A model generated the notes under the pieces. It was not told the DNA's origin. It was given only the letters and a program-made list of their open reading frames with translations, and made no database searches. A DNA stretch of 64,000 nt from NCBI GenBank assembly GCA_030704615.1, contig CM060731.1, positions 58,942,756-59,006,755 of the forward strand, written 5' to 3'. Below, one piece after another: positions 22,471 through 34,200 of the stretch. This stretch comes from Takakia lepidozioides. Its lineage: Eukaryota; Streptophyta; Takakiopsida; Takakiales; Takakiaceae. A program made the position numbers and the translations under genes. Every line of letters starts with the position of its first letter. The first letter of the stretch is position 1.

Positions 22471-25400
22471 AGCAATGCTTGCAAGCCCCGCAGGCTTACA
22501 AGAAATTACCCATAGCTTTCTGCGGCAACCATACGTTTATGCTTTGTGCACTACAGGCATTCCTGCAGTTGTTACAGCCAAAGCAGTTCTGTGAGTCTAA
22601 AATGAAGAGAGTGAGAGGAATGGAGGAAATCAGGGTGAAGAGCACCACAATTCTGCAGAAACAAACGATGGCTACCCCACAGGCGATAAAGATACTGGAG
22701 GAGCTGAGATTGGAAGGATTGCAAAGCCTGGATTGGACACTACACCATAGACAGTACATGTTACAATTTTTGCAGAACTTTGAGCCAAGGACAGGAACAA
22801 CAACGGTGAAGGGAGTTGAATTAATGATTACTCCCCTATACCTCCAGCAATTGTTTCGATTGCCAGCAGGTCAGGTGCATGTGGGGGAACACAGGGCAAG
22901 ACTGCAAATAGGGGACTTATTCCAAGAAGGGAGTTTCTTTAAAACTCAGGGTTATGCTTGTACCAAAGCTGTGTACCCAGGGTTAAAAGAGATAGGCCAG
23001 GTATTGAACGTTCTGATTGCCCTGAAACAGAACCAACATATTTGAGCAGATCCTTCACAGAGGAAATACTCAAAGGCCTGAAGGGACAAGAGGTACAATG
23101 GGCGGACATAATGTACAACGCACTGGTAGAGGAGATGAAAAGATTACAAGGTACTACCGCAAAGTCTCCTATCATAGTGTCTGGCCCAATCATTGCTCAA
23201 ATAATCCTTAATTCTGGCATACTTAATGCACAAGAAAGGAAGGAAATGGGAGTGTTTGAGCCAGAAACAACTGCAATGGAAGAGCAAGGCTCTTCACACA
23301 GTGAGGGTGGACTAGCAGCACAACCCGAGACTAAGAGGCAGAGAAGGGGAAAGACTGTAGTGGCGGATCCACTGGCTTCACGGATTCCGCATGATAATGT
23401 TTCCCAAGCTCATGGCCAGGAAGGGGCACAGCAGCACAGAAAATGCTATTACTGGAAGCAGGACCTTCAGAGAGGGAGGAGGAAGTTACTTCTGCATCAC
23501 AGCCAACACAGCCACTTGAACGACTTGTCACAAGGTCACAAGTTATCCATGCAGCTCAACCCGAAATAATTGATTTGGAAAGTGGGATAGATATTCCAAC
23601 TACAGAACAGATAGTGGCAGAAATAGAGAAAGGGGACCTTCTCTATGAATATTCTGGTCTGGTCAAGGAGACAGAAATCCCAGAGGTGCAACAGTTGCCC
23701 AAGGGAAATCCTGAGGTGCATATAATGCACACACCCTGTGTCGGAGGTACCACAGGCGGAAGGTCATGACACTGTAGCACCGGTGATAGATGAAGTAGTT
23801 CAGGAAGAAAATCCGGTGGGACAATGGCTGAATGGTTAGTGAGACATCATACTGTTGAAGATCAGGAGGAACAGCAGCAACCTCACCATGATGACCCTCA
23901 ACAGGCAATGCTGATGAGTTCCATAGGCAGGACACTTAATTTGTTGTTGGGGACTTATGTCAAATCCCATGTTCCAATTACCCAATTGACAGCCTTGAAA
24001 GAGGAACTCAGGAAGGAGTTTGAGGCTCGACTTGCCACTGAGTGTGCAAACAAGGTCGATGAAGAGGTCACTCTCAAGATGAAGCAGGACTTGGGCAATA
24101 CAGAAATGGCTTTGCAATTGGCCAAGCAACAATTGATTGAGGCAGGCCTCGCGCAAGACCAGTTGCACGAAGCACATAAGCAACAGCTATACCAAATGCA
24201 GGTGCAGCATGAAAGCAAGTTGCAAGAACTGAATGCACTACATACGGAGTTGCAGACAGTGCATAACAGGATGGCGATACAATGTGCTACATTTACAACT
24301 ATGCTTGACCAATCAACAAAAGAAATAAACAGTCAAGCGGAAAAATGTACGAAGGCAGAAGAAGAGAATGTTGAGCAAATGAAGCTCATTGTCGATATGA
24401 AGAATACAATCTGTCGCAATGAAGATACTTTCAAGCAATACAGGCAGATGGAAGCTGATCAAGAGAAACACATCGTGGAGTTGCAACAAACCATCGTGGC
24501 CAATAGAAATGAAATCGCGGTCAGTAACAAGGCTTGAAGGAAGCCAATAATCTACTTGCTGCCTATGCGCAATTGGTTGAGCCACAGGCGAAGCGCATGG
24601 AGGCTTTACAACAGCAGTTGGAATTGTACAAGCTAAGAGAGGAGCAAACTCTCAGGGGAACCACAAGCAGCTTGGTGGATAACAGCCTTATGCAGGTCTG
24701 GTTAGCACAAGGGCCAGTAGAGGGCAAAGCCCACGGAAGCTCACCCAAAGCGAGATGAATGAGCTCAGACTGCAGGTGCAGAACATTGCCACAACTACTA
24801 TAGACAATGTCTATAGTAGGATAGCAGAGTTACAAGAGGATGTAGACGGACTCCAGACTCAAGTGGAAGACCTCACTTCAAACATCGACCAAAGAGTCTA
24901 TATCCCTCAGGAACAGCTAATGGCTTCTTATTTGCAAGCCAGAACTCTGGCTTTTCAGTCTTCACAGGAGGTGCAGGAGATGCCAATGATACAGGAGCCA
25001 GTACCACCACCACCACAACAGGTCAGTGTACCAGTAGCTGAACCTGTGGTTACTACAACCACACCACAGCACACCACCACAGCCGGAGGTATGGGGCAAT
25101 GCCGCTTTTAACCCACCTAAAACTCCAGCTGCAAGGGAGTACAGCAGGGCTATGCTTATGCCCTTCAACCAAATTCCCATCATGTTGGATTTGGCTTGGA
25201 AAGAATTTAGTCCTCCGCAGTCATTCGCACATTACTACCAAATCATGCGTATTTGGCTGCCAGTGGCAACTAGGACTAAAGTTCTTCCAAACAATCGACA
25301 TATTGAAGATCATCACTTGCACAATACTGGCACGAGGCAGGTACCATGTTGAGGGAATTGGTTGCTTTCCAGGTTGTACATGGACTCATTTATACCAAGA

Positions 25401-26146
25401 CCAAGGAGATAGCAAGTATTGTCATGGGGTGCGGGCTATACTACGCTGCTTGTTTTCTGGTACGTTACCACATTGAGCAACAAAATGCAAACACGCTTTC
25501 AAAGTTACTCCAGTGGAGATCATTGGGTATTACCTTCGGTGCCACCTCATATGTACCTATATGACCCAAAAGTATGATGCAGAAGGATTCTCAAATTCGT
25601 TCATGGTTTCAAGCAGCCTGCAACCATTTGTCAACACAGAAATTCGGACTTGATGACATTTTCTATAAGGGACATGTGGCATGGAAGTACTTGCACGCTG
25701 CACCAGTAATTGGTACCCCACTCACCTGGACAGACAAGGAGCTCAGTGTCTACACCAATTTTGCTGTTCAGCGGTTACACCAAGTTGTAAAATGCAAACT
25801 TCCAGACATGGTAGGACAGCATTGTATGCCCCAGATGATTCCACAAAAAGTTCGAAAATTAAAACACCTGAGAGGCGATGAGGATTCTGATACAACTGTT
25901 TCTTCACAGAATTCTTTTGACATGGGAGAAGACTATGCAATTCAGATGGCAAAAGAAGCGACGGGGTCTCCTATGCCGGAAAGGTTACCTCGATATCAGC
26001 CTCCAGAAGGCCTCACTTATCCAGGTAGTGATCAACCATCTCCGTCAACCAGAGACAGACCTCGGGCTCGTACACACAGTCCACCACGAAACTCTCAACG
26101 TCAACAAGGTGCTCACTCACAAAGGTTTGCTACTCGGAAACAGTAA
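22461..26146 (+). pseudogene. Extra 3' reading frame (ORF3) of element 1, function unknown
   Basis: About 1,200 codons in the sense direction between integrase and the 3' LTR, now split by frame shifts (pieces 22479-23045, 22958-23569, 23443-23769, 23824-24537, 24534-25111, 25150-25570, 25574-26146). The N-terminal block includes FKTQGYACTKAVYPGLKEIG; a Glu/Thr-rich linker follows, then a coiled coil of about 350 residues (24000-24990), a conserved block FNQIPIMLDLAWKEFSPPQS, and a Ser/Arg/Pro-rich tail ending 39 bp before the LTR. No in-frame ATG lies just upstream, so the start may depend on splicing. Element 2 carries the same frame. No membrane segment typical of an envelope protein was seen. 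The N-terminus loosely recalls plant mobile-domain proteins. Confidence 0.75.
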
Positions 26147-26167
26147 ACCGTGAGGACACGGCTTTTT

Positions 26168-26184
26168 GAGGGGGGAAGGGGTAA
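26168..26184 (+). promoter_or_regulatory. Polypurine tract of element 1
   Basis: GAGGGGGGAAGGGGTAA directly precedes TGTTAG, the first bases of the 3' LTR. It is the usual primer for plus-strand DNA synthesis in LTR retrotransposons. Confidence 0.8.
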
Positions 26185-27044
26185 TGTTAGAGGACTGTAG
26201 GGGACTTAGACACTTATACGGGATCTGTAGGGTACCCTTAATTTTTGCACAGACTGAGACCAACAGGAGCCTTAGGGGTGACAGCAGCGCACTGTAGAGG
26301 GGGTTACACAGTTACCACCCCGTCACAGTCGTCACACAGCCCCCACAGCCAACACAGCCAACACAGCACACAGCCAGTCCACAGCCCGTCACAGTTTCAC
26401 ACAGCCAGTCACGACACAGCTGTCACGATCATAGGGAACGAAGAGTAGGACAGGGAACGACTGTGGGGAACAACACCTGCGAAGGGAACATGTTAGTTCA
26501 CAGACGACGGTTAGTGAGGGAAACGGTTAGAACCGCGGATAGGAAATAAAGGGAAAACGGGGAATTGAGGGGATCATTATTCGGAGGAGGACTTCTTAGT
26601 CAGGGAGCGGAGATCGAGGAAAAAGTGGAGAGCACGGTGAAGGAGAAAGAGGATTAGTAGATGCTTGTTATATGCAAAGCTGTAGTGATATGTAGAGCAG
26701 ATTAGAGACATAATGGCTTCGGCCTGATACCTGATAAATCATAATCTGATACTTATACGATACAATCACACTGTGTAGAGAGATCTGAGTGAAGCTGTGG
26801 ATTGAATGGATGAGTGAAGAAAACCGATAGATTGATGAAGCAAACTGATACTTAATTATCAATGGTAAGGTAGCTAAGATGAATGCGAAAAGGGAAACAA
26901 ATAGGAAACACCCCCATGATACACTAGCTGTAGGTCATGACTGATTGTTCTGCGCGGGCTGAGTACTTAGAGATTTCCAACTCTTCTATCTTGGAGTTTC
27001 CGCCTCAGATAGCGAAGGGATGGGTGAGTAAAAGCCGCGCGACA
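26185..27044 (+). repeat. 3' LTR of element 1
   Basis: 860 bp, starting TGTTAGAGGA after the purine tract and ending CGACA. The right end was set by comparison with element 2: the two sequences match up to CGACA (27044 and 56668) and diverge immediately afterwards. The TG...CA ends fit an LTR. Confidence 0.85.
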
Positions 27045-28490
27045 GTCACGTCAAAGGGAAGGCGACAGGATCTTTACGATTGGCATATACGACTTCCGCA
27101 GATTAACGCCATGATAACACATGAAAAAAACTGGACATGACACGTGGAGTCGAATTATGCAGGATGAGGGTGGTCATTATGACTGGAACATATGACTTCC
27201 ACGTGCCACTTTCACCTCTCGTGTTCGCCCATACTCGTGCCACGTGTAGTATCTAGAGTGCGCTAGACCTAACTTAGCAGCATTGAAACATAAAAGCACA
27301 GAACATTGATTCAAATACAACGTGACTTAATGTTCAAAGATTTGTTCCATAATCTAATCCGGTGCTGCTACAAAAATGCACAAAGCTGCAAAGTCTATGT
27401 AGACTTTCCCACATCATTTGCTCTTAGGTTTCCAAAGCCTTAATCCCACACCCATGTTGCACATACCTTGCAATCATGGCACTCCACAACACCACATCTC
27501 ATTTAGCCATGTTGTCGAACTCTCCCTTCGCATCAGGCTTGCTGCACCCACATTTGGCATACATGTCCACCAGGGCAGTGTTCAGAATGACAACTAGTAC
27601 AATTTCAGCTTTGACGCACATGGCCAAGAGTTATCCCAATATCCCGCTACCAATGAGTTCAATGCATATCTTTGTCACATTGGCAGTATCATGTCAAAGT
27701 CACTCCCAACTAGATTCACTCAACAGCTAACAGTTTGCAGAATTCAACATGAAAATTGAGTGTCGATTCTGATAAGAGGGGAAAATATTGTGAAATGTGT
27801 TGAAAAAAAATGGATGGATGAGTCCACAGGGACCACCGGTCCTACAGGACAAAATAGAATAACCGGAAAAGCCCATCAATCATTGTATTCAAAGAGAAAA
27901 GAAAGAAAGAGTATGGAGCAGACAGTCTCGTTGAACGGCTGACCTTGGGTATCAAAGCATCAGAAGGTCCGGAGCTGGACTTTGAGCTGCCGGAGCTCAT
28001 TTATCTCCCACCCCAAGCGCTGACAAAACCGACTCTCCCCGACTGAGCTTTCCGCGGACATTAGAAAGTACCATTTTGTTTCATTTCATTTCATTTCCCT
28101 ACCTGAAGTTCATCAACATTTGAGAGGTCACTTTGAACCAGACAATCAAAGACAGGAGGTGAAAACTAAAAGCACTTGATCGACATATTTGCACATCCAT
28201 ATGATATTCCTATTTGTGAGTGCTTGTATCCAGTTTATCCTCGAAAACATCAACACAAGCATCCAAAAACTGAGTCATCCCACCTACAGCCAAACAAGAC
28301 GACCACAGTGCAGCTGAGCGAGAAGAGATTGAAACACGACCTGCTAAGACCAAGCTGACTCCCCAAGAACCTTGTAAACAGCAGGAAGAATACCAAATCA
28401 TGGTACTAATAGTCGCCAAGAGCCCACATTTGCAGGATGGACAAACTTCTTCACATCGTACATGGAGAAAGAGCCACATCTTGCGACTGC
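27045..28490. other. Unique-looking interval without recognised genes
   Basis: Open frames of up to 84 codons (for example 27476-27730) have no recognisable domain. No RNA gene or clear repeat was seen, apart from TTTCATTTCATTTCATTTCC near 28078-28098. Confidence 0.45.
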
Positions 28491-28494
28491 GGTT

Positions 28495-28595
28495 GTCCAT
28501 CATGAAGGTGGCCAGCCGCTTCCCATAGTAGTCGATGGCCACATCGTGCACCACATCTTCATGCCCCGATTCTAGGGTTTGAGTCCATGTTTGCC
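28495..28595 (-). pseudogene. Sec13-like WD40 fragment
   Basis: On the minus strand the peptide ESGHEDVVHDVAIDYYGKRL, followed by AT, is encoded at about 28505-28571. Sec13 and Sec13-like nucleoporins begin their first WD40 blade with a very similar GH-x-D-x-VHD...DYYG-x-R-x-AT block. The next residues (TFMMDNRSRKMW) only partly follow the expected S-D-x-T-I-K-I/V pattern, and nothing further along the frame resembles a WD40 blade. This looks like a single captured or decayed exon. In living cells Sec13 is a COPII-coat and nuclear-pore component. Confidence 0.5.
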
Positions 28596-28609
28596 CTCTA
28601 TCCCACCAG

Positions 28610-28785
28610 CTCCGTTCGTCGTCTCTCATGATCAGACTTGACCCTAAAACAAAACAAACGTAGCTCCTCCCTGTTCGACGTCTCTCGTGATCAAACTCGA
28701 CACTAAAAGAAAACAAACACAGCTCCATCCTGTTTGTTGTCTCTCACGATCAAACTCGACACAAAGAAAACAAACAGATGGCAGG
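28610..28785. repeat. Three tandem units of about 60 bp
   Basis: Three diverged copies of a unit containing GTCTCTCATGATCAGACT / GTCTCTCGTGATCAAACTCG / GTCTCTCACGATCAAACTCG, followed by an AAAACAAACA run and AGCTCC, start near 28617, 28678 and 28738. Confidence 0.75.
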
Positions 28786-28839
28786 GGAGACAAAAAAAAC
28801 GCTAAGTCCCCTCTACTCATGACTGCATGGATGAATGTA

Positions 28840-29445
28840 GTGATAGATGGATGGATTTTGGGTTTTCCATCAATACATCCATCCATTCATTTGTTTTTCC
28901 ATTTTTTGGCCATTTTAATTTCATCCATTCATCCAAAATAAATCTTTAAATGAGTTTCATTGTCAGTTCATCCAATAGCTGCCAGCTCAGCGTTTGCTCA
29001 TTCGTTCAAACGTTTGCTCATTCGTTCCTATGTTCATCCAATAGTTGCCAGCAAGGCGATTGTTGTATCATTCGTTCATACGTTCATCAAGTGCACAAAA
29101 GTTATGTTTGATACGTTCATCCAATAGGCCAACAAGACATTTGTGTATCATTTGTTGAGATAATACAGTTGTTTTGTTTCACTAACCTTAACTAGCAGTC
29201 AATTAGTTTTACTGTTAATCTGCTAGGTCAGTGAAATAATAGTTAAATACTTTTACTACTTATTATCCTCATACTTAACACTGCGACCTAACAACCCTAA
29301 ATTCGAGCACATTCATCTTAATTCATCTTAATTCATCCTAGTTCACTCATCCTAATTCATCCTAGTTCATTCATCCTAATTCATCATAGTTCACTCATCC
29401 TAAATCATCCTAATTATTCATTCATCCATTCATTGCTTAGTGTCC
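28840..29445. repeat. TTCATCC-rich simple array (left)
   Basis: Repeats of CATTCATCC, TTCATCCTAA and TTCGTTCATACGTTCATCCA in irregular order. The motif TTCATCC dominates on the plus strand, opposite to the array at 30060-30390, where GGATGAA dominates. Confidence 0.75.
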
Positions 29446-29469
29446 GCGAGCAATGATATGTTGACACGT

Positions 29470-30050
29470 CGTCGTTTGCAATCACATCCTGCATCTGTTT
29501 CATCCATTTATGTTTGCATCGTCCACGTAGACACTCATTGGGCAACCGGCAATCGCCACGTGCAGTCGTGAATACTGGCAATCATACATTCCCATGCCCA
29601 CGTCATTCTATTGCAATTTTGGCCATGACTCCTAGTCGTATCTACCATCTTCCTCTATCTGGTCAAACGTGTTTGACCGCAGATCCTGACGTGGCGGAGG
29701 TACAAGGTGGCATATACAACTTCTGGTGGTCACAATTGGCAACCAGGACTTACCCCCTTGCATTTTGTAGACATATATGCTACGACTAGGCAAATGTGGC
29801 AGATGTTAAAGCCGGGATCTGTTGTAATGTATGGGCACATTTCCTGGTGGTCAATAGATGCCCAAGAGATCAATAACGGTACTTGTGATTTTTTCACAGA
29901 AGCCATAGCTCGTTGGCAACAAGCACAAAGTCAAGGCGGCGCAAACTTTACCTTGACAACACGTATGAACTCTCTCTGAACTTCAGGGAACGTGTGGGAA
30001 CAGTGTCTATAAGTTAAGACCACCATTATTGACTCATTGGATAACCTATT
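29470..30050. other. Core between opposed TTCATCC and GGATGAA arrays
   Basis: Two overlapping plus-strand frames (29514-29789 and 29707-29979) cover this core, with pieces such as GGIYNFWWSQLATRTYPLAF or, in the other frame, MLKPGSVVMYGHISWWSIDA. No domain is recognised and no minus-strand gene is evident. It may be the central part of a foldback-like element. Confidence 0.4.
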
Positions 30051-30059
30051 GGGTCTGTA

Positions 30060-30395
30060 GATGAAAATCGGTGCGCCTGGATGAAAACTAGATAATTATA
30101 GATGAAATTGACCAATAAATGAAATATTGCATCAATGGATGAAAAATTGCGGTAATGGATGAAATTGTGGTAGCGGATGAATTATAGCACCAGCGGATGA
30201 AAATTTGCAATGATCGATGAAAATTACGTCTGAAATCATGTTAGTGGATGAAATATTACACCAATGGATGAAAAATTGTGGCAGCGGATGAAATCAGGTC
30301 AGCAGATGCATTAATCGCGCTTGTGGATGAACATTTTGTATTTTTGGATGAAAATATTGTCAACGGATGAAAAATCGACTGCACATGGATTAGTC
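30060..30395. repeat. GGATGAA-rich simple array (right)
   Basis: About fifteen copies of a GGATGAAA unit spaced 12-25 bp apart (for example ATGGATGAAAAATTGCGG and AGCGGATGAAATTGTGG). It is the complement of the motif that dominates at 28840-29445. Confidence 0.8.
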
Positions 30396-30924
30396 TTCGG
30401 TCCTTTGGGGACATGTTTGAGGGACTATTTGGGGTCCTTTGAGGCCAATATTTTGCAAACTTGTGGAGCATTTTAGGGGCTGTTTGGAGGACTGTTTGAT
30501 GTCATTGGAAGCCAATATTTGGCAAGCTTGTGGAGCATTAAGCGAGCTGTTTGGAGAACTACTTGACGTCTTTAATTTTTCATTAAAAATAATATATGTT
30601 AATTATATTATTATTTGACATGTCTGATTGTAGGAATGGGAGAGCAAAATGTTGCTTTCGATTTTGATAATAATGCTATAGCTTTTCAACGTGAGAAAAA
30701 ATGTTAAAAAAAATTAAAAATGGCGGTTCTCGGTTAGGAGCTGTACACGGTGAAAGTGCGGCTTGTTTCAATGGAACTCAAATTCCTTAAGATAAGAGTC
30801 AAACACCATGATTCAACTCAAAACTTTCCATCACCAGATGGAGACATGGAAAAACAAGATATGTTAGACACGTGCCATTTCCACAAAAACAATGCACCCG
30901 AATGGTTTACTATGTATGAGAGTA

Positions 30925-31820
30925 CACTACAAGGAAACTGGCTTTTTTTTACACCCTTTCTTACACCTGCAGGTGTAAGAAAAACCACCTGCTCACACGC
31001 CCCTGGGTATCAGGTAAACCGTGTCGATTCCGCCACCCTGTCGAAAAAGGCAATGGTGTTGAAAAAGCCATCTTACACCCATCTACACCTGGATGTGGCG
31101 CCCGGCCTATGTGGCCTTTCTGACATGGTTTTTTTCACACCCGTTTTGACTCACTTTTCTTATATCCGTTTTGACTGGATTTTTTGACAGCTTATCTTAC
31201 ACCCTGCTTGACAATGTGACGAAATTCAAAGTTCAAAATTCAAAATTTAAATTTTGGCGGCTCAAAAATTCAAAATTTGATAATTGACCCTGCCCCATCC
31301 GAGGTCAACGGTTGACCGCACACCATCCCACACATTACTAAACAATACACACTTGAACCTAAGACCTCCTCATTAGCCCACCTTTTTTCATTTCATGTAC
31401 AGCGGTGATGTGGCTACAAACTGGTGGGGTAGAGTGCATAGGTGACGAACCAGTTGTTTTCCACGGCTACAGCTATGCACCATATTGTCACAATATGGCG
31501 ACCATATATGACAAATAAGACATTTCAAGGGCGACACATGTTCAAAGCAGGGCAAATAAACCTGGCTCAAAGGGCCTTTATATTGCATCAAAGTGGCTAC
31601 CATAAAAAGGTAGTCTTATATCGCAAGCGACGGCCACCCCCTCCAGTCCTAAAATGCTTGGCGAACGGACGGCCCAGGGCGCAGCACGTGGCGAGATTCC
31701 CCACGGCTGCCACGCCAACAGGCGCCGGCCGTTGGATGGCGGGTGCCATAGGATCCAGTTCCCAGGCGCCAAGGGGTGGTTCCCTTGGTGCTTTATCCGC
31801 CAGGGAACGCACGCTTTCTG

Positions 31821-31860
<40 letters not shown>

Positions 31861-32855
31861 CGTTTTTTCCACTGTTTTTTTACAAGGACGTGTCGTAGCC
31901 CACAAAGTTCGAGACTCGAGTGCTTTCTGGGCTTTATTTCGCCTAAAAAATATGGGCTGCTCCTCATTATAGCATCACTAAGTCATTATATACTAACCAA
32001 CACACCTATTACACATACATGCACAACATAAATGGTTTGATTGTATATAAACATAACAAACTTTGAAATATAAAGAGTGTGATACGTCTAGTCATAATTA
32101 TATATACCGTCACAATCATGCAACATGATTTCTCACACATTCGAGATACTTCACGAGGCCCATGACACCTCTACAATACTGTCCGGAAGGTGCTAGACTA
32201 GGCATGTTCTTTGCCCCCTCTCCCCTATCTCTTGCCCAGCACAAATATGAGCTAAATCATCCATACTTGTCATCTGTCATTCTCACATATCTACGTATAG
32301 TGACAGTGTGACTTACTCCACACTGCTGTGAAACAAGTCTTGGTCAACACGCATAGTCATACAGTTGACCTAAGTCTCTTTATCCACGTGTCCTACCAAT
32401 GTGGCATAATCCACACTAGTGTAAAATTAGCCCAGTAACCTTTCTCACACCATGTCTAGTCAGCATGCTACCTCTGAGTCTCTTAATCGACGTGTCCAAC
32501 CGATGTGGCATAATCCACACTAGTGTAGATAAGCCCAGTAACATTTCTCACACTATGTCTAGTCAGCATACCAAATCATATAGTTGACCCCCATTGTGTG
32601 GATTAACTTACACTATATGACTCATTCTCACATTGGTGTGAGATAAGTCTTGTATACTGATCGACATCTTCTCGATCAATGACCATTGACCACAAAAGGT
32701 GTGAGCTTGGTGTAGACTAGTCTACACCAAAGCGGATTTTCTTACACTGGCTCAATCTACACCAATGAGATTTTACAGGGGTGTAAGATTATGTGTAAGA
32801 AAAGCCAGGTGTGAACTACTCGTGATGTTAAAAAAAACTAGGATCTCTTGTAGTG
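30925..32855. mobile_element. Non-autonomous CACTA (En/Spm-type) DNA element
   Basis: The left end is CACTACAAG at 30925 and the right end is its exact complement CTTGTAGTG ending at 32855. Both sides are flanked by the 3-bp direct repeat GTA (30922-30924 and 32856-32858), as expected for CACTA elements. Subterminal zones are dense in TTACACC and GGTGTAAG in both orientations. The element is 1931 bp long and contains no transposase frame, so it would rely on a partner. A poly(A) retroposon is nested inside. Confidence 0.85.
31823..31921 (-). mobile_element. Short poly(A) retroposon nested in the CACTA element
   Basis: A 38-nt run of T (31823-31860; poly(A) on the minus strand) plus about 60 nt is flanked by the 10-bp direct repeat GCTTTCTGGG (31813-31822 and 31922-31931). 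On the minus strand the insert begins ACTCGAGTCTCGAACTTTGT and ends in A(38). A 3' A tail inside a target-site duplication is the signature of LINE-driven reverse transcription. The source RNA is unknown and the copy may be 5'-truncated. Confidence 0.65.
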
Positions 32856-33063
32856 GTATGAAAATGAAACAACAAACAATTGGATGTTGAAGAGGGATGA
32901 TTATTACATTTCCCGTCTGAGTGTGTAGATGAATAATATCGATGTATGTGTCGATAGCAGAGAAATAAAGTTGCCCCTGTACAGTAAGAAAAAAGTTCAA
33001 ATGCAAAAGATATCATTGGAGCCCTACAAGAACACTAAACATCCATTTACTCATCGGGCTTCC

Positions 33064-33165
33064 TTCGTCCCGAAGAAAGCGTAAATTATGGTGTCTCTTG
33101 ACCCAAAAAGGCTACTACTCTCCAATGGAAGGTGGACACATTTGTTACACAAATCAATTGCAAAG
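33064..33165 (-). mobile_element. tRNA-derived SINE, copy B (partial)
   Basis: Resembles the body of copy A (9634-9720): GCGTAAATTATGGTGTC against GCGTAACTTATGGTGTC, and GGAAGGTGGACAC against GAAAGGTGGACAC. No A box was found on its distal side, so the head appears missing or replaced. Confidence 0.5.
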
Positions 33166-33177
33166 TGGGCATTCCTG

Positions 33178-34200
33178 GGACAATGGTTCGAACCTCGACG
33201 GGAGAGATATCATGGGAAAGGTCTCCGGTTCAAATATGATCGTAGGCTCTCTGGGGAAAAAAAATAAAAATGATTAGATATGGGATTGCACTTGGACTTA
33301 GATGACACTGGACACTTGGGCCTGTACATAGGAGATGCACTTGGATACATGAATAGAAGATTGCACTTGGGCTTAGATTTCAATTCTTCACACATGGGCC
33401 AACGGCACAGGCTACACTAGAGGTCGCACTTGGGCCTCGACATAGGAGACCCACTTGTATACATAAGAAATTGCACTTGGACTTCAATTTCAATTCTTAA
33501 CACATGGGCCAATGCCACAGGCTACCTTAGGCCTAGATCTCCCAAACAAGAGGGTCTCTAGATACATAGGGGATTGCACTTGGACTTAGATGACACTGGA
33601 CACTTGGGCCACGGCACAGGCTACCCTAGCGAGACGTTTTTTTTTTTTTTTGTTTTGTTTGTAGATTTGAGATGTCCCAAACTGCGAGGCCCCAGCCCTG
33701 GTGCTTGGTACCATTGGAAAGCCCTCGATGAGGAGGGGTGCAAGGGCTTGGTCTCATGATTTTTGGATCTGCGGTGTGGGAGATGTGGAATTTCAAGTAC
33801 TTTGGGTCGCTGGAAATTCCTGAAAAAGAGCAAAGTGGGAATTCCTGGGACAATGTTGGAGCCTCAAGAGGAGAGATATCAAGGGAAAGGTCTCCGGTTC
33901 AAATTTGGTCGAAGGCTCTGTGGGAAAAAAATGCATTTGGACTTAGATGACATTGGATCCTTGGGCCAACGCAGAGGCTACCCTAGAAGGTCGCATTTGG
34001 GCCTCGACATAGGAGACGCACTTGCATACATAGGAGATTGCACTTGGGCTTAGATGACACTTGACACTTGGGCCAACGACATAGGCTACCCTAGAGGTCG
34101 CACTTGTGCCTCGACATAGGAGACGCACTGGGTCTTAGATACATAGGAGATCCTGCACGACAGTGGACACTTGGGCCAACGGTACAAGCTACCCTAGTAT
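33178..34200. repeat. Tandem, SINE-like repeat block, left member of an inverted pair
   Basis: Contains several diverged copies of a unit with GGCCAACGGCACAGGCTACC, TCGACATAGGAGACGCACTT and GACTTAGATGACACTGGACA (near 33290, 33400, 33530, 33590, 33950, 34060 and 34165). A non-repeated part (33640-33935) includes GGTTCGAACCTC- and GGTTCAAAT-like pol III B-box sequences. The complement of 33629-34020 is present at 42345-42735. Confidence 0.75.

Larger units (their letters stand above)
14423..27044 (+). mobile_element. Ty3/gypsy LTR retrotransposon, element 1
   Basis: A 12.6 kb element in the plus orientation: 5' LTR (partial), gag with two zinc knuckles, pol in the order protease, reverse transcriptase, RNase H, integrase, then an additional 3.7 kb reading frame, a purine tract and the 3' LTR. 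That domain order is diagnostic of Ty3/gypsy (Metaviridae). No chromodomain was seen after integrase. The coding regions are broken by many frame shifts, mostly single-base. No target-site duplication was seen at 14423/27044. Element 2 (45551-56668) is a close relative, which allowed the boundaries to be checked. Confidence 0.93.

Noticed and set aside
22461-26146. ORF3 as a classical envelope gene
   Set aside because: No signal peptide, furin-like site or transmembrane segment was seen, and the central part is a long coiled coil. Left as function unknown.
31442-32031. Frames with long Phe or Lys runs as proteins
   Set aside because: The runs are translations of the poly(T/A) tail of a retroposon.
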